Position numbers and translations under genes: made by a program | The notes under the pieces: model-generated | What the model saw: the letters and a program-made list of their open reading frames with translations, nothing else | What the model was told of the DNA's origin: nothing | Databases searched by the model: none | Assembly (NCBI GenBank): GCA_029256565.1 | Contig: JAQSXQ010000123.1 | Coordinates: 1 to 6,105, forward strand | DNA length: 6,105 nucleotides | Direction of reading: 5' to 3' | DNA from: Mycobacterium sp. | Lineage (GTDB): Bacteria > Actinomycetota > Actinomycetes > Mycobacteriales > Mycobacteriaceae | Shown: in pieces, positions 4,150 to 6,105 of the stretch | How the letters are laid out: the number at the start of each line of letters is the position of its first letter | Position numbering within the stretch: position 1 is the stretch's first letter

Positions 4150-5535
4150 ATGAGCCATCCCGGAGCTACGGCATCGGATCGGCACAAGGTCGTCATCATC
4201 GGGTCGGGGTTCGGCGGATTGAACGCCGCCAAGGCGCTCAAGCGCACCGACGTGGACATCAAGTTGATCGCCCGTACCACCCACCACCTGTTCCAGCCGC
4301 TGCTGTACCAGGTGGCCACCGGCATCATCTCCGAGGGCGAGATCGCTCCCCCGACACGCCTGATCCTGCGCAAGCAGCGCAACGCCCAGGTGTTGCTCGG
4401 CGACGTGACGCACATCGACCTCGAGCGCAAGATGGTCGACTCCGTGCTGCTGGGTCACACCTACCGCACGCCGTACGACACGCTGATCATCGCCGCGGGT
4501 GCGGGACAGTCGTACTTCGGCAACGATCACTTCGCCGAGTGGGCGCCCGGCATGAAGACCATCGACGACGCGCTCGAACTCCGTGCCCGCATCCTCGGTG
4601 CCTTCGAGCAGGCCGAGCGGTCCAGCGATCCCGAGCGGCGCAGGAAGCTGCTGACGTTCGTGGTCGTCGGTGCAGGCCCGACCGGCGTCGAGATGGCCGG
4701 GCAGATCCAGGAGCTCGCCGACCAGACCCTCAAGGGCAGCTTCCGGCACATCGACCCCACCGAGGCGCACGTGATCCTGTTGGACGCCGCGCCAGCCGTG
4801 CTGCCGCCGATGGGTCCCAAGCTGGGCAAGAAGGCGCAGGACCGGCTGGAGAAGATGGGCGTCGAGATCCAGCTGAACGCCATGGTGACCGACGTCGACC
4901 GCAACGGCATCACCGTCAAGGACAAGGACGGGACCAGCCGGCGCATCGAGTCCGCGTGCAAGGTGTGGTCGGCCGGTGTGGCCGCCAGCCCGCTGGGCAA
5001 GGACCTCGCCAACCAGTCCGAGACCGAGATCGACCGCGCGGGACGCGTCAAGGTGAACCCCGACCTGTCGATCCCGGGCCACCCCAACGTGTTCGTCGTC
5101 GGCGACATGGCCTCGGTCGAGGGTGTTCCTGGCATGGCCCAGGGCGCCATCCAGGGCGCGAAGTACGTCGCGAAGATCGTGAACAACGAGGTCAAGGCGC
5201 GCGAGCACGGCAACATGCCCAAGCCCCGCGAGCCGTTCAAGTACTTCGACAAGGGCTCGATGGCCACGGTCTCGAAGTACAACGCCGTCGCCCAGGTCGG
5301 CAAGCTCGAGTTCGGCGGCTTCCTGGCCTGGCTCGCGTGGCTCGGCCTGCACCTCATCTACCTCGTCGGCTTCAAGACGAAGATCGCGACCCTGCTGTCC
5401 TGGGCCGTGACGTTCCTCGGACGCCAGCGCGGGCAGCTCACGATCACCGAGCAGCAGGCCTACGCCCGCACCAGGATCGAGGAACTCGAGGAGATCGCGG
5501 CCTCGGTGCAGCAGGAGGAGAAGGCGGCGAGCTAG
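4150..5535 (+). CDS. ndh: Type II NADH:quinone oxidoreductase Ndh (NDH-2)
   Basis: This 461-residue, single-subunit FAD enzyme oxidises NADH and reduces menaquinone at the cytoplasmic face of the membrane without pumping protons. It is a main entry point of the mycobacterial respiratory chain. Two Rossmann motifs are clear: GSGFGG (18-23) for FAD and GAGPTG (174-179) for NADH. VFVVGDMAS (314-322) carries the Asp (319) that binds FAD, and AQGAIQ (330-335) matches the NDH-2 motif near the quinone site. HHLFQPLLYQVATG (45-58) is also highly typical. The C-terminal part (about 389-424, FGGFLAWLAWLGLHLIYLVG then LLSWAVTFLG) is hydrophobic and should anchor the protein to the membrane; the tail (436-461) is charged and helical. 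Length matches M. tuberculosis Ndh (463). ATG 4150 has a well-placed GAGGAG. The stop is TAG. The gene is separated from the upstream enzyme by a strong hairpin and has its own control region. No truncation or missing residue is seen. Confidence 0.95.
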   Translation: MSHPGATASDRHKVVIIGSGFGGLNAAKALKRTDVDIKLIARTTHHLFQPLLYQVATGIISEGEIAPPTRLILRKQRNAQVLLGDVTHIDLERKMVDSVLLGHTYRTPYDTLIIAAGAGQSYFGNDHFAEWAPGMKTIDDALELRARILGAFEQAERSSDPERRRKLLTFVVVGAGPTGVEMAGQIQELADQTLKGSFRHIDPTEAHVILLDAAPAVLPPMGPKLGKKAQDRLEKMGVEIQLNAMVTDVDRNGITVKDKDGTSRRIESACKVWSAGVAASPLGKDLANQSETEIDRAGRVKVNPDLSIPGHPNVFVVGDMASVEGVPGMAQGAIQGAKYVAKIVNNEVKAREHGNMPKPREPFKYFDKGSMATVSKYNAVAQVGKLEFGGFLAWLAWLGLHLIYLVGFKTKIATLLSWAVTFLGRQRGQLTITEQQAYARTRIEELEEIAASVQQEEKAAS

Positions 5536-5555
5536 CCGGGGCGACCGAAGCGACG

Positions 5556-5587
5556 GGGGCGACCGGGTGGTTACAGCCGGTCGCCCT
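5556..5587. terminator. Hairpin at the convergent ndh/ureD junction, likely bidirectional terminator
   Basis: GGGCGACCGG (5557-5566) and CCGGTCGCCC (5577-5586) form a perfect 10-bp stem, with one more G-T wobble pair (5556/5587) in the plus-strand RNA, and a 10-nt loop. The loop and right arm contain the ureD stop (5573..5571) and its last codons. It lies about 20 bp after the ndh stop. A T-run is missing on either side, but the position between convergent genes supports a terminator for both. An extra copy of GGGGCGACCG at 5538-5547 could pair with the same right arm. Confidence 0.6.
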
Positions 5588-6105
5588 GCCACGTCGCCAG
5601 GCAGCCCCCCGCGGCGAGTTCGAGCAGCGTGCCCCGCGCCTCGAAAGCCGGTTCCGGATAACGCAGTTCGCTGACGCATGCCCGCGGCGCGCCCAGCGCG
5701 TCGTCGGCGACCGCCCCGGTGCCCAGCTCCATGCGGTGGCGCAGCAGCGGTAGGTCGTCGACGTCGGCGTGCAGTGCCGCCGACCAGAATCCCTGCCGCT
5801 CGAAGGACCGTCCGATCTGTGCGCGTTCGCGCAGCCGGGCGGTCCCGCCAGCGGCGACGGTCAGCCGCGTGGACGTGACGTGGCGGGAGTCGCCCGCCAC
5901 GATGGTCGGCTGCGGGTCGAGGTCCAGGTCACCCGCCACCTGCAGATCCCAGGTCGACCGCGATTCCCGCGACGTGGTTCCCGGCAGCGCCATGGTCGCC
6001 GCGGCGCTGCGCACGACCAGTCGGGCGCCGGCCTCCACCACGATGCGGATCGAGAGCGTGTCCCCGCCCAGCGGTGTCGCCGCCGCCGACACCAGGTGCA
6101 CGGTG
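5571..6105 (-). CDS. ureD: Urease accessory protein UreD, N-terminus beyond window edge
   Basis: The C-terminal 177 codons are visible, ending at TAA 5573..5571. UreD is a scaffold that, with UreF and UreG, delivers nickel to apo-urease. Family marks in order from the window edge: HLVSAAATPLGGDTLSIRI, then GARLVVRSAAATMALPG, LQVAGDLDLDPQPTIVAGDSRH, a beta-rich stretch LTVAAGGTARLRERAQIGRSFE, and a C-terminal part with CVSELRYPEPAFEARGTLLEL. This agrees with UreD/UreH. The frame stays open to the window edge, so the GTG at 6101 is internal rather than the start; roughly 30 residues are probably missing compared with M. tuberculosis UreD (Rv1853, about 208). In M. tuberculosis ureD is the last gene of ureABCFGD and converges with ndh, as here. 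No other urease gene is in the window, so completeness of the cluster cannot be judged. Confidence 0.88.
   Translation of the reverse strand, partial: TVHLVSAAATPLGGDTLSIRIVVEAGARLVVRSAAATMALPGTTSRESRSTWDLQVAGDLDLDPQPTIVAGDSRHVTSTRLTVAAGGTARLRERAQIGRSFERQGFWSAALHADVDDLPLLRHRMELGTGAVADDALGAPRACVSELRYPEPAFEARGTLLELAAGGCLATWQGDRL

Noticed and set aside
4063..5679. A 538-codon open frame on the minus strand opposite ndh
   Set aside because: It is a mirror of ndh codon use (runs of Leu, Asp, Val, His) without domains or a ribosome binding site.
4107..5753. A 548-codon open frame on the plus strand overlapping all of ndh
   Set aside because: It is in another frame than ndh, is Arg/Pro/Gly-rich as expected for out-of-frame GC-rich DNA, has no family motifs and runs through the ndh/ureD junction.

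Overview
The window looks like chromosome of a high-GC actinobacterium, most likely a Mycobacterium/Mycolicibacterium. The GC content is high throughout, and every gene resembles the neighbourhood I recall from M. tuberculosis: apa, modC, modB, Rv1856c-like SDR, Rv1855c-like F420 oxidoreductase, ndh, ureD. The species cannot be fixed from sequence alone. This is mostly conserved core chromosome: I see no insertion sequence, prophage, CRISPR array, tRNA or rRNA.

Layout. At the left edge, on the minus strand, are the first 25 codons of a secreted protein (positions 1-77), probably Apa. Upstream of it is a 198-bp intergenic region holding a promoter that looks leaderless and GTCACAGCG-type repeats resembling MtrA sites. 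Next come modC (276-1403) and modB (1393-2202), also minus strand and overlapping by 11 bp. They encode the ATPase and permease of a molybdate-type ABC importer. The binding-protein gene modA, which precedes modB in M. tuberculosis, is absent. A divergent 130-bp control region follows. Then three plus-strand genes: a degenerate short-chain dehydrogenase (2333-3007), an F420-dependent luciferase-like oxidoreductase (3093-4022) and the type II NADH dehydrogenase ndh (4150-5535). The right edge carries the C-terminal 177 codons of ureD on the minus strand, convergent with ndh; a perfect hairpin overlaps the ureD stop.

How the genes relate. ModB and ModC should form one inner-membrane importer that needs a binding protein encoded elsewhere. 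Ndh feeds electrons from NADH to the quinone pool; the F420 oxidoreductase and the SDR-like protein keep it company, but a shared pathway is only suggested by gene order. UreD is an accessory protein for urease maturation, and the rest of the urease cluster would lie outside the window.

No clearly new system is visible. The most interesting points are the missing modA, the SDR that lacks its catalytic Ser and Tyr, three start codons sitting 6-7 nt behind a TANNNT box, the MtrA-like repeats before apa, and strong inverted repeats before ndh, before the SDR gene and at the ndh/ureD junction.
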